NCBI GenBank assembly: GCA_030686995.1
Contig: CM060704.1
Coordinates: forward strand, 172,481,718 to 172,545,717
DNA length: 64,000 bases
Direction of reading: 5' to 3'
Source of the DNA: Artemisia argyi
Lineage: Eukaryota > Streptophyta > Magnoliopsida > Asterales > Asteraceae
This document shows, one piece after another, positions 10,697 through 24,865 of the stretch; the first letter of the stretch is position 1; every line of letters starts with the position of its first letter. The notes beneath the pieces were generated by a model. It was not told where the DNA came from, ran no database searches, and saw only the letters and a program-made list of their open reading frames with translations. Made by a program: the position numbers and the translations under genes.

Positions 10697-13600
10697 TCAC
10701 TTCTCTGATAACGTCCCAGGAAGAAACCTAACACGGCTGCATTGTTTCAGCTTTGCCACTGCATCTCGAGAGTTCCCACGTACGAGATCTATGTATGTCG
10801 CAGTAAGCACAACTTCCGGGCAGTCAGGTAATGCCAACAATGCAACTGTGATAGCCTCTTGTGCCCTCTCAACGTCACCTTCAGCTGCTGCTAGAGCAGC
10901 CATGTTTGCTAACAAAACCCCTCGAGCTTCATCAGGCTTGAGAAACAAAGAGTTGCCACCTTGCAGTAATGGCTGGTCCAAGGAAAGAGCATTATTGGAA
11001 TTATTGTTATTGTTGGCATTTGGCTCCTCGATATCTACAGCCTTCCTCATTTGCCATATGTCACAGTCCTCTTGGCTGTAAGGTAAATCAATATTATTTT
11101 GACCTGAAATATAGCTTGACAAATGTTCAGAAGCTTGTTTTGGCTGGTTCAATAAACAGTAAGCCTCTGCAGCATAAACATTTCCCAAGAAACTGTAAAC
11201 CCTTGAACATTCTGGAAGTCTCAAGAGACACCTGGCAGTTGCTAAGGCCTTCTCTGCATTCCCCAGTTCCAAGTAAACGAATGCCAGGTCAGCAAGCACA
11301 GCTTGCAAGGTCATATGGTTCTCCTTTCCACAAAGACCCTCGTGTTCATTAACAGAGCTCTGTAGTAATGGATTACCACTACTGTTTCCCACCTTCGACT
11401 CTTTCGCATCCCCGTTTGAATTCACTTGAACCTGACCCGCTTTCAGATTTGAACCTTGGGGGTTCAAGCTTTCTTCAGGCTTCGACTCATTAGAACAGTC
11501 CAACAAGTGCAATGCATTCAAGAGACAACTTTTAGCAAATGTTAGCGAAAGATTTGGCTCGGCTTGCAGCATGTTTCTTGAATTCCAGCACTCTACAGCA
11601 AGGTGTCTCCATTTTCCTCTACCAATTATATTAACATTAATATCTGATTTCTTTTCTGAAAACATTATACAGCATTCAGCAATCCGGAGCCATAAAAGAG
11701 GCCGGTTATAGAAAACTGAACCTGCCTTCAGAAAACATCTAACTGCCAGTACGGGTTTTGCAGTGGCTAAATAGGCTAACCCGCAATTATACGCAAATAG
11801 GACAGATTTGTCTTGTGAGTAACTCAGCAGTTTCAGTGGCTTTTCCTTCCTTTGTGGGGAGCCGTTGCTGATTGCCTTTGAGAAAAAGACTGATGCTGTT
11901 TGATATTTACCGAGTTGATAGTATATGCATCCAAGATTGTTATGATACAGAGCCGAAGTTCCTGTATCCGTTTGACTGACTGCCATCAACAGCTTAATCG
12001 CCTTTCGGTGGTTACTTCTTGCATACTCGAGCTGTGACTTCAAAAACAAAGCGAGAGAATAATCTTTGCCACGTGCAACGTTCATAGCCATCTTCACTTC
12101 ACGTTTAGCTGCTTTAAGATTCCTTGTGAGGATGAGAACCCAAACTTTGTATAAATGCACTTTCAGTCTTAGATCGGGTGTTGAAATGAGCGAGTCATCA
12201 ACATGTGTTCTTGAAAGATCATGTCTTGCTAGGTTTTGCGCCCCACTTACATCGAGACTTGACATCAGAGATTCAAGTAGTGTTTCCTCTGAATGAGTTC
12301 GGGATAAAGGACTTTCAGGCCCATTTGTATTAACCGTTAAATCAGAGTTGATTGGGTCTGATACCAACACATTGCTGGGCGCTGACGTAGATTTTGTCAC
12401 AAGGTTCGTTGATTGTTGCTGAGTAAAGCTTCCAGAATCACTATGACTGCCTAAGATATTGCCGCTTATTCTTTCCAAATAACTGATCACGTCCTGGGAA
12501 AAAAATGTTTTCTTTACTACTAGGCTATGAACAAAGTAATCAAATTTATAACTGTTTTAGCTATAATGCATGTACATACACAAGCTAGAGATGCACAAAG
12601 CGGCTCCTAGGCCAAGAAAGCCCATACTTGCCCAGGCAAAGCCAATGACCAAGATACTAGGCATATTTAATGGTCATCCGAAATTTAATCTATATTTCAA
12701 ATATACAATAAGAAATATTATATTTTTGTCAATGGCGTTGTAAACAGTAAATTTTAAAACCATAATCTGTACATCAACACTTCATATAAAAAGTGTTGCA
12801 AAACAGGGGCTACAAGGCCGAGTAATCGGCGATTACAGCTACAAGGTCAATGACCAATTAATTGCCAATTACTCACTACAAGGTCAAAAGTTTTAAAGTT
12901 TTAATAAGGTATCCTTAGTTTTATTGCATCTTATTGACTTATTAGCAGCAGCCAAAAATCACCTCTAATGCATTAATAGGCAGCAAATGGACTCAAGTAA
13001 TAAGAATTTTAATAGCTTTTTCATTAAGTCAACTATCACAAAAAAAAAACTTACTGCGGCTCTCGAAGCATGGTGGCTAACTAAAGAAACGTCCAGTAAC
13101 AAGAGACATACATGACGTGCCACTCTCTGTAAAAAAGAACACTGATGAGCATACTCGAATCAAATTCCATGTCAAAATTGATACAAATCTTGCTCACCTC
13201 ATCTATTGGTTGAATATTATGATATAGTTTCTCCAAAATGGAGAAACACTTCTCATATTCGTGAAAATGATAGAGGATGACTGCCTATTAACAAAAAATA
13301 CAGATGATCAGCAAATAAAAACCAAAAAATATATACATCACAGGAACAACAAATCGTATATTGACGTACTATGTTAAACATTATCACAGAAACATCAAAA
13401 TCGTCAGCTGAAACGTTCTGTGCACCATTTATGGTAGATGCTTGATTTGACACTACGCTATTCCCTTTATTCCCCACAGCTTTGCTACTGTTCACCTCCG
13501 CGTTTTCCCCTGTTGAAAGAGGTAGCCTCACACTTCGTTTCTTAATCAAAAGAAAGAAAACGTCAAACATGTGCATGAAAGAATATTATTACAAGTATAC

Positions 13601-16600
13601 ACTTTAAAACACATTAACTAAAAAGTAAAAACTATTATAAGACCACACAGCTATGTAGCAAAAAACCACCACTCCATCAAGCGAAACTTTTATCACTTTG
13701 GTCCCCTATACGTTCTAACAAGTTCATTAACAAAATTCTAAATGATTTACTTAGCACACATATACAATGAAAATATACTACAGGTCTGCAGGTGGTTCAT
13801 AAGCAAGAAAGTGCCTGATACTATTTTTTAGGTGCTTGATGGACAAAAGAGTCAAACAGATCACATTGGTTCAAGACATTAATCCATGAGTTAATGGCTT
13901 GTAAGATCTCATCAATCTCTAACATGCCAAACCTATAAAAATGCTGAAAATAATGTTTTATACATAAAATACACACGCATATAATCACATAGAAACTGTC
14001 TCTTTTAGCATTCAACTTTTTTCAGGCAGCGTTTTATTGCGAATGGTTTCCGATCACTCGAGGATCCTAATGTTTTTTCTTTACTCCACAAGCCATGAAG
14101 TATGACGGAATTTACTGTATAATCATTATTAAGGCAACTTTTACAAAAGACATGCATTATCAGTCGGCCTTTAACTCTAACTAGAAAGTTACAAATGAAG
14201 TACGCTGGGGTCATATGTATTACGTAAAGACTATAACAGCAATACTAGCTAAATTTTTACTTTCCTCTTCAATAGATTTTCGGGGTAGACTACCAAAGAA
14301 CTTTTGGGCGAAAAGTATGTAGAGGCCTTTCAACCAGCTGATTGCAGGTTCAAGTCTCAATCGAGACATATGTGCAGTATTAGGCGTATAACAGACGTGT
14401 GAATTTTTTCCTTCCAAAAATAATAAAATATATTATTTTTGGAAGTGATAAAGAGCCAAAATTCCTAGTAGCAAATCATTATCATAAAACAAACTAGTAT
14501 ATGTTGTATAAGCATCAGATCAGAAGTAAAATCACATAAACCAATTAAATACAGAACTGCTTAGCAGTTTTCTGCCTATGCTTTGACCATGCAATCACAT
14601 TCTAGATCCAATTTACATTGGGTTTTCTATCCTTTCATCTATTATATAATTTCTTTAGCTGTTACCAGCAAGAGACTTTGCAAATACCATGGGAAAAAAA
14701 AGGATTCTGCAGTACCAAATCAGCAGTCTCCAAATAACAACAATAAATATACCTTGAGATTATCAAGCGCTTCAAAAAATCTCTTTGGATTTGAAAATCC
14801 GTCTTGAAAGTTCTCCGCAATAGCAATGTTATGAAGAATCTACAAAGAAAGAAAACATCATAAGAAATCAACATATAAGGAGCAAGGTCATAGAAAAACA
14901 AAAAAATAACAATCTTCCACTAAAAAGCAGAATACAGCCATATCACATTATCACTTAGAATATGATTAAAAAAATGAAGCATTTTTAGTTAAATAATAAT
15001 AAATGTACAAGGCTTATGGGCAAATCAAATATAATGCTCAATAAAAATTAGCCACTATATAGCACCCTTATTTTAATGAGTAACAATAAATGAAATCATA
15101 AAATTATTACTCCTTTTAAACACTCAGGCGTAGCCTAGTGGTAAAAGGTGTGTAACTAAAATCCCTAAAATGCCTGAGGTCTCAGGCTCAATTCTTCCTG
15201 CTAGGTGCAAACAACTCTGAAGTATGTGTGGCAATGGGTTCAAACCCCGTGGATTAGTCGGCCAAAAGATTGGAAACCAGAGTTAAAAAAAATTTACTCC
15301 TTTTTGGTTACTTTTAGGCAAGGTTGTAAATATCGCTCGGCGGTACCATGTTTCAACAACAATCTTAGTAAGAAACAAATATTTTATAATAACACAAATA
15401 TATATGTGGCTGGCACATCAAGCCCACTGCATTTTGGTAAGACGTTTTTAATGCTCATGCTTGCAATCCATATTAGTTTTTAAAAATATATTGGTAAGAC
15501 GTTCTCACAAAAAGGTACTCTAAACCTAGTCACTGATCATTCTGAATATAAAGCATCTAACCCCGCAACTCTTAAAAAAAATACTCCGTATCAAATTTTG
15601 ACAACGATTATCATCGATTTCCAGCTATCAAGCATCCAGGGTGAAAAAAAAATGAGCCAATGAAGCAACCTAAGTAACCTAGACCTTAAAAAAGTAGACA
15701 TAATCCCGTACACAACTATTGTCAATTTTTCCAAAGTAGACATAATCAGGACTACCAAACCTTAAAAAAGGCATTTTCCCAGTACAAAATAACAATTTCA
15801 TAGCAAGTAGTAACAAAACTACACTCATAATCATTAAAGCCGCCATAAATTACAATAAGTACTCGAAATCAAACTAATCAGATTCACATACATTCCAACC
15901 AGTCAACTAATACAATAAGCATTACACACATCGTCTCTTCCAAATTAATGTTCCACTCAAATTAACGAAACCGAACTTATCGATACAATACTACACACGA
16001 TCATTCAGTTAATTACCAAAACCACACTTAACGCAATCAAATATCTTCTTTACATCACAAATATAAACAATTCGCAATACAATATTACACTATACAAAAC
16101 AGTTAATTACTCGGTCATTCAGCTTCTTATCAATCACATTTACATACTAAGCAACAATCTCAAGCAATTAAACATTCCGCTTAATTCGCGGAAACCGCAC
16201 TTAACACAATCAAAACAATTCGCAACACAAACATTTAACTAACTACTCAAACAAATAAACATTATGATCATTAGGCTCCTTATCAATCACGTTTACATAC
16301 TAAGCAATAATATCAAGCAATTAAGTAATCCGCTTAATTAACCAAAACTGCACTTACTGAAACAATTCTAAAGACAATACTACACATGTTAAAACACACA
16401 CACACAGTTCATTATATCGAGCAAGCAAAATTCACCTAAGGGTCATTCGGTTTCTTATCGCTTACATACATTTATTTAAAGCTAACCAGAAAACTACTAA
16501 TACGCTGAATTCATCGAAACCGCACTTAACGCAATACAACACTACACTTAAGTATTCTGCTTAATTCGCCAAAACTGCACTAATCGCAATCAAAGCAATT

Positions 16601-19600
16601 AAGTAAATGAAATAAACCTTGGGATCATTAAGCTCGTTATCAATCATATTTACATACTAAACAATAATTCGCTTAATCGATCGGCTTCTTATCAATCACA
16701 TTTATTTAAAGCTAACTAGTCACCTACTAATAAGCTTAGTTCGCCAAAACCGCACTTATCGCAATACAACACTACACACACACAGTGAATGAAACATACA
16801 TTCTAATCAGTCAACTTATAAACAATCGCAATCTAAGCATTTCACCAGTCCAGTCGAACTAACAAAACCGAATTTATCGCAATCGAATGATTATCGATAC
16901 TACACACAAATCATTATTATCATTATAACGAGTATAATATCGAGAAGTGAGAATAAACCTTAGGATCATTCAGTTTCATATCACATTCACATACATTTAA
17001 AACAACAATCGCAATCTAAGCATTTCACCAGTCCAGTCGAACTAACAAAACCGAATTTATCGCAATCGAATGATTATCGATACTACACACAAATCATTAT
17101 TATCATTATAACGAGTATAATATCGAGAAGTGAGAATAAACCTTAGGATCATTCAGTTTCATATCACATTCACATACATTTAAACCAATCAACTACTAAT
17201 ACGCTTAATTCAACGAAACCGCACTTAACGCAATACAACACTACACTTAAGTATTCCGCTTAATTCGCCGAAACCACACTAACCGCAATCAAAACAATTA
17301 AGTAAATGAAATAAACCTTAGGATCATTAAGCTCATAATCAATCACATTTACATACTAAACAATAATTCACTTAATCGATCGGCTTGTTATCAATCACAT
17401 TTATTTAAAGCTAACTATTCACCTACTAATAAGCTTAATTCCACGAAACCCCACTTATCGCAATCAAAACAATTCAAAATATACACACAGTAAAAATATA
17501 GAGTTAATTCACCTTAGGATCATTTGGTTTTTATCACTTACATAAATTTATTTAAAGCTAAACTAGTCAGCTACTAATACGCTTAGCTTGCGGAAACCGC
17601 ACTTAACGCAATCTAAACAGCTTGCAACACGGCTCTACACTAGACAACACAGTTAATAAATCATACATTCTAATAATCTAAGCATTTCACCAGTCCACTC
17701 GAACTAACGAAACCGAACTTATCACAATCGAATGATTATCGATACTACACACAAATCATTATCATTATAACGAGTATTATATCGAGCAAGCGAAATTCAC
17801 CTTAGGATCATTCAGTTTCTTATAACTTACATAAATTTATTTAAAGCTAACTAGTCACTTACTAACACGCTTAACTCGCCGAAACCACACTTAACGCAAT
17901 CTAAACAGCTCGCAGAACATTTTAACCAGTCAACTACTAATACGCTTAATTCATCATACAACACTACACTTAAATATTCCGCTTAATTCGCAAAAACCGC
18001 ACTAATCGCAATCAAAACAATTAGTGATTCAAATACAGATAAAAGTAAGTAAATGAAATAAACCTTAGGATCATTCGGTTTCTTATCACCGACATAAATT
18101 TATTTAAAGCTAACTAATCACCTACTAATACGCTTAACTCGCCGAAACCGCACTTATCGCAATCAAAACAATTCAAAATATACACGCAGATTTAATTCAC
18201 CTTAGGATCATTCAGTTTCTTATCACTTACATAAATTTATTTAAAGCTAACTCGTCAACTACTAATAAGCTCAACTCACCAAAACCGTACTTAACGCAAT
18301 CTAAACAGCTCGCAACACAGCTAATTAATCATACATTCTAATCTGTCAGCTAACCAAAGTTTAAAAGTACGGAAACGAGTTTCGAGGCATTTTCCCTCCG
18401 CCTCAAGAGGCGTAAGCCTCGAGGCGGACCGAGGCGTAAGGTCGAGGCGGAATTAAAAAAAATATAGAAATTATATATATATAAGTTTTAATAAGTATTT
18501 ATATATTTTATATACATACTTTATAAACTTTTATATATAAGTTTAAGACTTAAATGTAAACTATTAAAGATAGAGGGGGTCAAATGTTTAAATACACAAA
18601 CTTATTTTAAACTTTTTGAGACTAAATGTAAAATAGTGAAAGATAGAGGGGTTAAATGTGAAAAAGTCTAAACTTATTAAAACCTAAAAGAGTAAAACAA
18701 GTTCCAGCCGTTATATCTTTCTTCCCTCTTTCCTCTCTTCCTCCTTGGGTTTCTGGCAGATGTTGCACCGCCGCCGCCGGAATTCGTCGCCGGAAATCAC
18801 GAATCCGGCGCTATATGGGGTTAAAAACCCTAAAAGTAAATCGATTCAAGGTACAAAATCAATACTATTGACTGATTTGGCTAAAAAAAAAAGAAAATCC
18901 GCCTCGGCCCTGAGGCGCCGCCTCATACGCTTCACCACCGCCTCAGGTACATGAGGCGTGCGTTCCAAATAGGGATGGCAATGGGCAAGAAAAAACCCAC
19001 AACCCGCGGGTACCCGCCATAAATGGGTGGGTAAACACGTCAATTTTCACCCACGGGTGGGTCGTGGGTGAAAATCTTTACCCATCGGTGGGTGGCGGGT
19101 GGGTGACGGGTGAGGCATACCCATCGCGGGTAAACCCATAACACCCATTTAAAATACTCACGGGTATACCCGTCAAAATACCCGTAGGTGTACCCATAAA
19201 CCCATGTTAAAATTAATTATACTAATTAAAATGTTTATGATGTTGCATGTATACATTTAACAGTTACCACCAAGTCTCAAAAAAATACATTAATCTAAAA
19301 GTTTGTTTGAGTTTCAAGACAAAAAAGAGAGTATGAAAGATCAAATAATCAAAGTTGTATTTGGCAAATTGATTGGTATCTTATTACGTAGTTTCATAGT
19401 TAGTTTTCATATCATCGTTTTGTAATTTTGTTGCACAACACTAACCCATGGGTTTACCCATGGGCAACAAATACCCGCGGGCAAGGGCATGGGTAGAAAT
19501 TTATACCCATTGGTGGGTGACGGGTGGGTGATGGGTGAGAAAAAAACTACGTGGGTGGGTGACGGGTTAGAGGTACCCGTGCCCATTACCCACGGGTGCC

Positions 19601-20626
19601 ATCCCTAGTTCCAAAACACCCCCCTGAGGCGCCGCCTCATATGCGTTTTATGGCCGTTTCGCCTCGAGGCGCCGCCTCAGACCGCTTTTTTAAACCATGC
19701 AGCTAACGAAACCGAATGTATCACAATCAAACAATTATCATTATCATTACATCGAGAAGTGAGAATAAACCTTAGGATGACTACCCTCGTTATCAAACAC
19801 ATTTACATGCATTTATTTAAAGCTAACTAGTCACCTACTAATAAGCTTAACTCACCGAAACCGCACTTAACATAATCTAAACAGCTAAAACAGTTAACTA
19901 ATCATACATTCTAATCAGTCAGCTAACGAAACCGAATTTATCGCAATCAAATAATATCATTATAACGAGTATTATATCGAGATAAAAGTAAGCAAATGAA
20001 ATAAACCTTAGGATCATTAGGCTCATTATCAATCCCATTTACATACATTTATTTAAAGCTAACTAATCACCTACTAATACACTCAACTCGCCGAAACCGC
20101 ATTTAACGCAATCTAAACAACTCGCAAAACAGTTAACTAATCATACATTCTAATCAGTCAGCTAACGAAACCGAATTTATCGCAATCAAATAATATCATT
20201 ATAACGAGTATTATATCGAGAAGTGAGAATAAACCTTAGGATCATTCAATTTCTTATAACTTACACACATTTATTTAAAGCTAACAAAACAGCTCGCAAA
20301 ACAGTTAACAAATACGCTTAACTCGCCAAAACCGCACTTAACGCAACCTAAACATCTCGCAAAACACAGCTCTACACTATACAACACAATTACTCACGCA
20401 TTCTAATCAGTCAACTAACGAAACCGAATATATCGCAATCAAATAACGAGAAGTAAGAATAGACCTTAGGATCATTAGGCTTGTGGTTATCCAAGATCTG
20501 ATTCAAAAGCTTAACACAATCAACATACTTCCCTAACTGAAAACACACATACGCTTCCTTCGCCAACGTCTCCCTCACTGACGTCATCACATCTCCTCCT
20601 TCACTGTTGTTACTCACCGCTTCCAT
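10697..20626 (-). CDS. CNOT10: CCR4-NOT transcription complex subunit 10 homologue (TPR protein)
   Basis: Six exons join in frame on the minus strand: 20626-20465, 14839-14753, 13540-13370, 13284-13198, 13126-13055 and 12493-10697 (TGA). All junctions are phase 0 GT-AG; the product is about 791 aa, close to the Arabidopsis homologue. CNOT10 is a TPR scaffold of the cytoplasmic CCR4-NOT deadenylase that acts in mRNA decay with CNOT11. Visible blocks: N-terminal TPR-like FQLGKYVDCVKLLNQIL, then LHNIAIAEN at the exon 2 start, FHEYEKCFSILEKLYHNIQP (exon 4), the C-terminal TPRs with NNLGCIYYQLGKYQTASVFF, and ALPDCPEVVLTATYIDLVRG near the end. The sequence looks intact. Intron 1 is 5.6 kb because of repeats. 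A telo-box lies in the 5' leader. Confidence 0.93.
14281..14445 (+). repeat. Possible degenerate SINE plus hairpin
   Basis: The phrase AGGTTCAAGTCTC resembles a pol III B box, but no convincing A box or target duplication was found. Just downstream a near-perfect hairpin (TTCCAAAAATAAT and ATTATTTTTGGAA, about 14413-14443) lies around an AT core. It is intronic to CNOT10 (intron 2 side is 13541-14752). Confidence 0.25.
15118..15293 (+). mobile_element. tRNA-derived SINE in CNOT10 intron 1
   Basis: The element has a pol III A-box-like TAGCCTAGTGG near its 5' end, a B-box-like GGCTCAATTC downstream, and an A-rich 3' end. It is flanked by a perfect 11-bp target duplication TTACTCCTTTT (15107-15117 and 15294-15304). 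A related copy lies in reverse orientation in RIF1 intron 2 (about 58163-58381). The body shares the phrase GTGGATTAGTCGGCCAAAAG with that copy. It is not a functional tRNA gene. Confidence 0.8.
16821..17186. repeat. Near-exact 183-bp tandem duplication within the array
   Basis: The block starting AACAATCGCAATCTAAGC at 16821 recurs at 17004 with no mismatch that I could see by eye through ATTCACATACATTTAAA. Other units in the array are clearly diverged, so this is the youngest duplication and suggests ongoing unequal exchange or slippage. Confidence 0.8.
18355..19699. mobile_element. hAT-like non-autonomous element in CNOT10 intron 1
   Basis: A perfect 8-bp duplication CAGCTAAC (18347-18354 and 19700-19707) flanks a unit whose ends are inverted: CAAAGTTTAAAAGTACGG at the left and the complement of CATGGTTTAAAAAAGCGG at the right. 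An 8-bp duplication is the hallmark of hAT insertions. The ends are rich in GAGGCG/CGCCTC blocks. Inside, near 18700-18850, is a pyrimidine-rich leader followed by CACCGCCGCCGCCGG, which looks like captured 5' sequence of a plant gene, though I cannot name it. A second hAT MITE is nested within. No transposase is present. Confidence 0.8.
18970..19607. mobile_element. hAT MITE nested in the larger hAT element
   Basis: The termini are TAGGGATGGCAATGGGCA and the inverse GGGTGCCATCCCTA. The flanking 8-bp duplication GTTCCAAA (18962-18969 and 19608-19615) is perfect. Internal sequence is rich in GGGTACCC and TGGGTGGGTGACGGGT, a style common to plant hAT MITEs. Length is 638 bp; there is no coding capacity. 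Confidence 0.88.
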
Positions 20627-20633
20627 TTTCTTA

Positions 20634-20642
20634 AAACCCTAA
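20634..20642 (+). promoter_or_regulatory. Telo-box in the CNOT10 leader
   Basis: AAACCCTAA, extended to AAACCCTAACCCTAG, lies 8-16 bp before the CNOT10 start codon on the opposite strand. Telo-boxes in plant 5' leaders are associated with growth- and translation-related genes; a role here is inference. Confidence 0.5.
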
Positions 20643-20659
20643 CCCTAGCTTTTATATTA

Positions 20660-21895
<1,236 letters not shown>

Positions 21896-22544
21896 TGTGA
21901 CAACTGGCAAAATAGGGAGCCGTTTTTAAAACCCGCATTACATTAAAAATTATAATTTTGGAATTTTCGAAAAGTTTATTGTGACGAGATGTTTTATGAA
22001 TGTTGGATTGTGAATTTGATCGTACGTTAATTATGAGAATTTGATTATTTATTTATGGTTTGGTTTGGTTCGCTCGTGATGACTTATTTTTGAGATCGTT
22101 ATTTTGGCACTACATTGACTCCGGCACTAGGTTAACCTAACAATTTTAATTATTTTAATATTGGTTTGGATATTATTATTTTGGAATGTATCGCGAGGTT
22201 TTGATTATTTTTTGAACGAGTTCGGTTTGAGAAAGTTGTTTGGTTATTTAAGGTTTCGGGTTTGGCCCGTGTATTTACACCGGGCTACTTAGCCCACTAC
22301 ACTCTCATTATTCTTATTATTATTACTAAAAAGATTTTTTTTTTTTTAATTACATTAAACCATCCTTATGGTCCGGTTTAGCACAACACCCTCACTATTT
22401 TCACACACTCTCTCTCTCTACACTTCATCTTCAACCCCCAAAACCCTAGCCGCCTTATTTTTCCGGCCACCACCGCCGTCACCGCCGCTCCCCCATCAAA
22501 ACCGACACCACCAATCAACTCCCCACATCATTCTCTACCCGATC

Positions 22545-22552
22545 TATATAAA
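22545..22552 (+). promoter_or_regulatory. LTR TATA box
   Basis: TATATAAA in the context GATCTATATAAACACGCGCC, preceded by pyrimidine-rich sequence. The same block occurs in the 3' LTR near 32600. It is the likely pol II start of the element. Confidence 0.55.
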
Positions 22553-23532
22553 CACGCGCCCTATATCTACCTTTTTCATCTCGATTTCACCACAAATTCG
22601 TCATTATTTGTCTTGGTTTGAAGATCCTTTCGATTTGGTCTTGGGAATCGAAGGTACGATGAGCTCTGGCTCGTATTTTGGTTAAAGTCGTGAACTAGGG
22701 TCACAAATTTGTTTTCTTTTCGGGTTTTCTTGGTTATTAACGCGAGATTTAAATGGGTTTTGATGAAATGGATTAAGGAAAAGTGTTTGGTATCCGGGTT
22801 CATGATGTTCTCGATGGGTCGAGGCTTAACCGAGAGCTATGGCTCTCGGCTTGGGTTCTTGGTTGTGTTATTTTGGCCATTTGATGATTATTGGATTCTT
22901 GGTGCTTGTTTGTGATGTTGGTTGACCCTTGTAGTCGTTTGGATTTTCGGCCAACACCCCAAGGGGGCTGTTTGGGTCGAGTTGGCTCGAGCTAGAGCAA
23001 GCCGAGACCTAATGGTCTCGGGTGGGACTCACGTACCCTATTTCGGGCATAATATTGACCCGGGTTGACTTGGTAAATCAACCCGTAATTGATTATGTAT
23101 TCGGTTGTTATGTTTACTTGTCGGATTATTATTGTTGTTGTCGTGGTTGTGATTTTTGACCATGGATTCTTATTTGGACTTGAAGTGGTATATTTGGAAT
23201 TACGAGTTATATTGGAGATGTGTTGTCGAATGTGGAATTTGGGGACCGATTGTAAGACGGTCATTAGATGACGGAGATAGGTTAGTTGGGTGCCGTAGTC
23301 GGACCCTCTTGTTGTAGCACGTGGTTATGGGATTGATTTGGACGGAGATGATTTATTTATTTTGACTTGATTCTTACGTTGGACTTAGACTATGAGCCGA
23401 GAGTCATGACTCGGACATGTGACCAAATTCTATGACTCGATAAATATTTAAAAGTCAAACATTAAAAATTAATACTCGTAATAATATTATTGAGAATATA
23501 ATCGTTTATATACGTATATAGACGTGATAAAC

Positions 23533-23533
<1 letters not shown>

Positions 23534-23615
<82 letters not shown>
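23534..23615. repeat. (AT)n microsatellite in the 5' LTR
   Basis: An 82-bp AT run present only in the 5' LTR, because the matching segment is deleted from the 3' LTR. Confidence 0.95.
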
Positions 23616-23618
<3 letters not shown>

Positions 23619-24677
23619 GCGTATATTAATAATAAAACGATCACGAGTAAACGTATAATAATATAACGATAATTCTTATACTATGCAAATAGTGTAATAA
23701 ATGTCGGAATATTGTTATAGATTAATAACTATAAATAACGGCGAAAACTAATAAGTCGGGTGATTAATAATTAAAAACATGATTTTTTATAAATTTAGAA
23801 ACTTATCAAGTTATACGAGTTGTGGTTATTTAAAGTCCAAGTGGGCTTATATTGTGACTTTTGTGTTGTCACGGATATATGACGATTAATATAAACATTT
23901 TCTATAGCAAGTGACTTATTTAATCGACGGATTAGATCGAGTTATTTGATGATATAAAATGAGTATATTAATGGGCATTGTATCCCACGACGCCCATAGG
24001 TTGTGGTATATGTTTTAGGGTAATAAATTACTATGTATCTCGTGGAATTTGGCCGATTCGATGATATATATAGGGAATTTATTGGACTACGATATATACC
24101 AAATAGAATTCTTTGTGCTATGTGCTTAGGTTGGGTATAATCTTGGAACGATATATTACGTAAATAAATATGGGGGATTACCAAATCGACGGATTTGATA
24201 AGCTTCGATGATTTATTTAAATAATATGTCGGGCTAATATTAGACCTATAGATGGTTTATTATTTCGTTTGTTGTGGTTTTTTTGTTTGAGTTGTGTCTA
24301 CCCTTCACCCATATGGATACCAAACGTCGAATTTCAAATTAATATGAAGTTAATTCGAGAAATGGATATTTTTGGAAAGTAAAACGGAATACGTTCGGGA
24401 ATGGGAATATTTGATTTTTGAGGAAATGATTTATGAACGAGTTTGATATTGTTAGGAAGTGCCGAGTCTGTAGTTGCCGTTACGTGAGTTGCCTGAGTTT
24501 GCATATGTCTTTCTTCTATCGATTTCTTTTGAGGATTTTCTGGACTTGAGGTGAGTCATAGCCCCACTTTTACTCTTGAACTTTGTTTTCAATACTTGGG
24601 GTGAGAAACGTGCAAATGTTTTATGTGGACTATTATCGCTTTATTTATTTCAAAACTTGCTATGCTTATAGAACTAG

Positions 24678-24865
24678 GTAGGATTAAGCGAGGCCTAGTC
24701 CCGAGCTAGGTAAACTATTGATTTGGTTATAGAGCGAGGCCTAGTCCCGAACTAGGTAAGCTATTGATTGGTTGTTGAGCGAGGCCTAGTCCCGAACTAG
24801 GTAAGCTATTGGATTGATTATAGAGCGAGGCCTAGACTTGAGCTAGGTAAGCTAGTGATTGGATT
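24678..24865 (+). repeat. Tandem repeats in the LTR, about 46 bp x 4
   Basis: Four units share GAGCGAGGCCTAGTCCCGAA or close variants followed by CTAGGTAAGCTATTGATT. The 3' LTR retains only the last two units plus part of a third (from about 33352), beside its deletion junction. Confidence 0.75.

Larger units (their letters stand above)
15830..20465 (-). repeat. Tandem array derived from CNOT10 exon 1 donor region
   Basis: The intron consists of many diverged units, most of them about 140-335 bp apart. Each carries the phrase ACCTTAGGATCATT followed by a variable tail and AATTTATTTAAAGCTAACT. On the gene strand this phrase reads AATGATCCTAAG|GT, identical to the real exon 1 end and donor at 20465. 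Copies are visible near 16960, 17147, 17322, 17803, 18065, 18203, 20009 and 20236, with diverged ones near 16432, 16625, 17513 and 19770. Homology extends into exon 1 itself (ATTCAAAAGCTTAAC against ATTTAAAGCTAAC). The array thus looks like serial duplication of the exon 1 / intron 1 boundary. Two hAT elements interrupt it. Confidence 0.85.

Noticed and set aside
10596..11352. Plus-strand frames of 161 and 127 aa
   Set aside because: They lie on the opposite strand of the last CNOT10 exon, whose minus-strand frame matches the family.
15118..15293. A tRNA gene suggested by A- and B-box sequences
   Set aside because: No cloverleaf could be drawn by eye, and a perfect 11-bp duplication with an A-rich tail marks it as a SINE.
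18745..18954. 69-aa Arg-rich frame inside the hAT element
   Set aside because: Probably captured leader sequence; no family match and no lasting frame.
22709..22915. 68-aa frame repeated at 32764-32970
   Set aside because: It is present twice only because it lies in both LTRs of the chromovirus; no coding signature.
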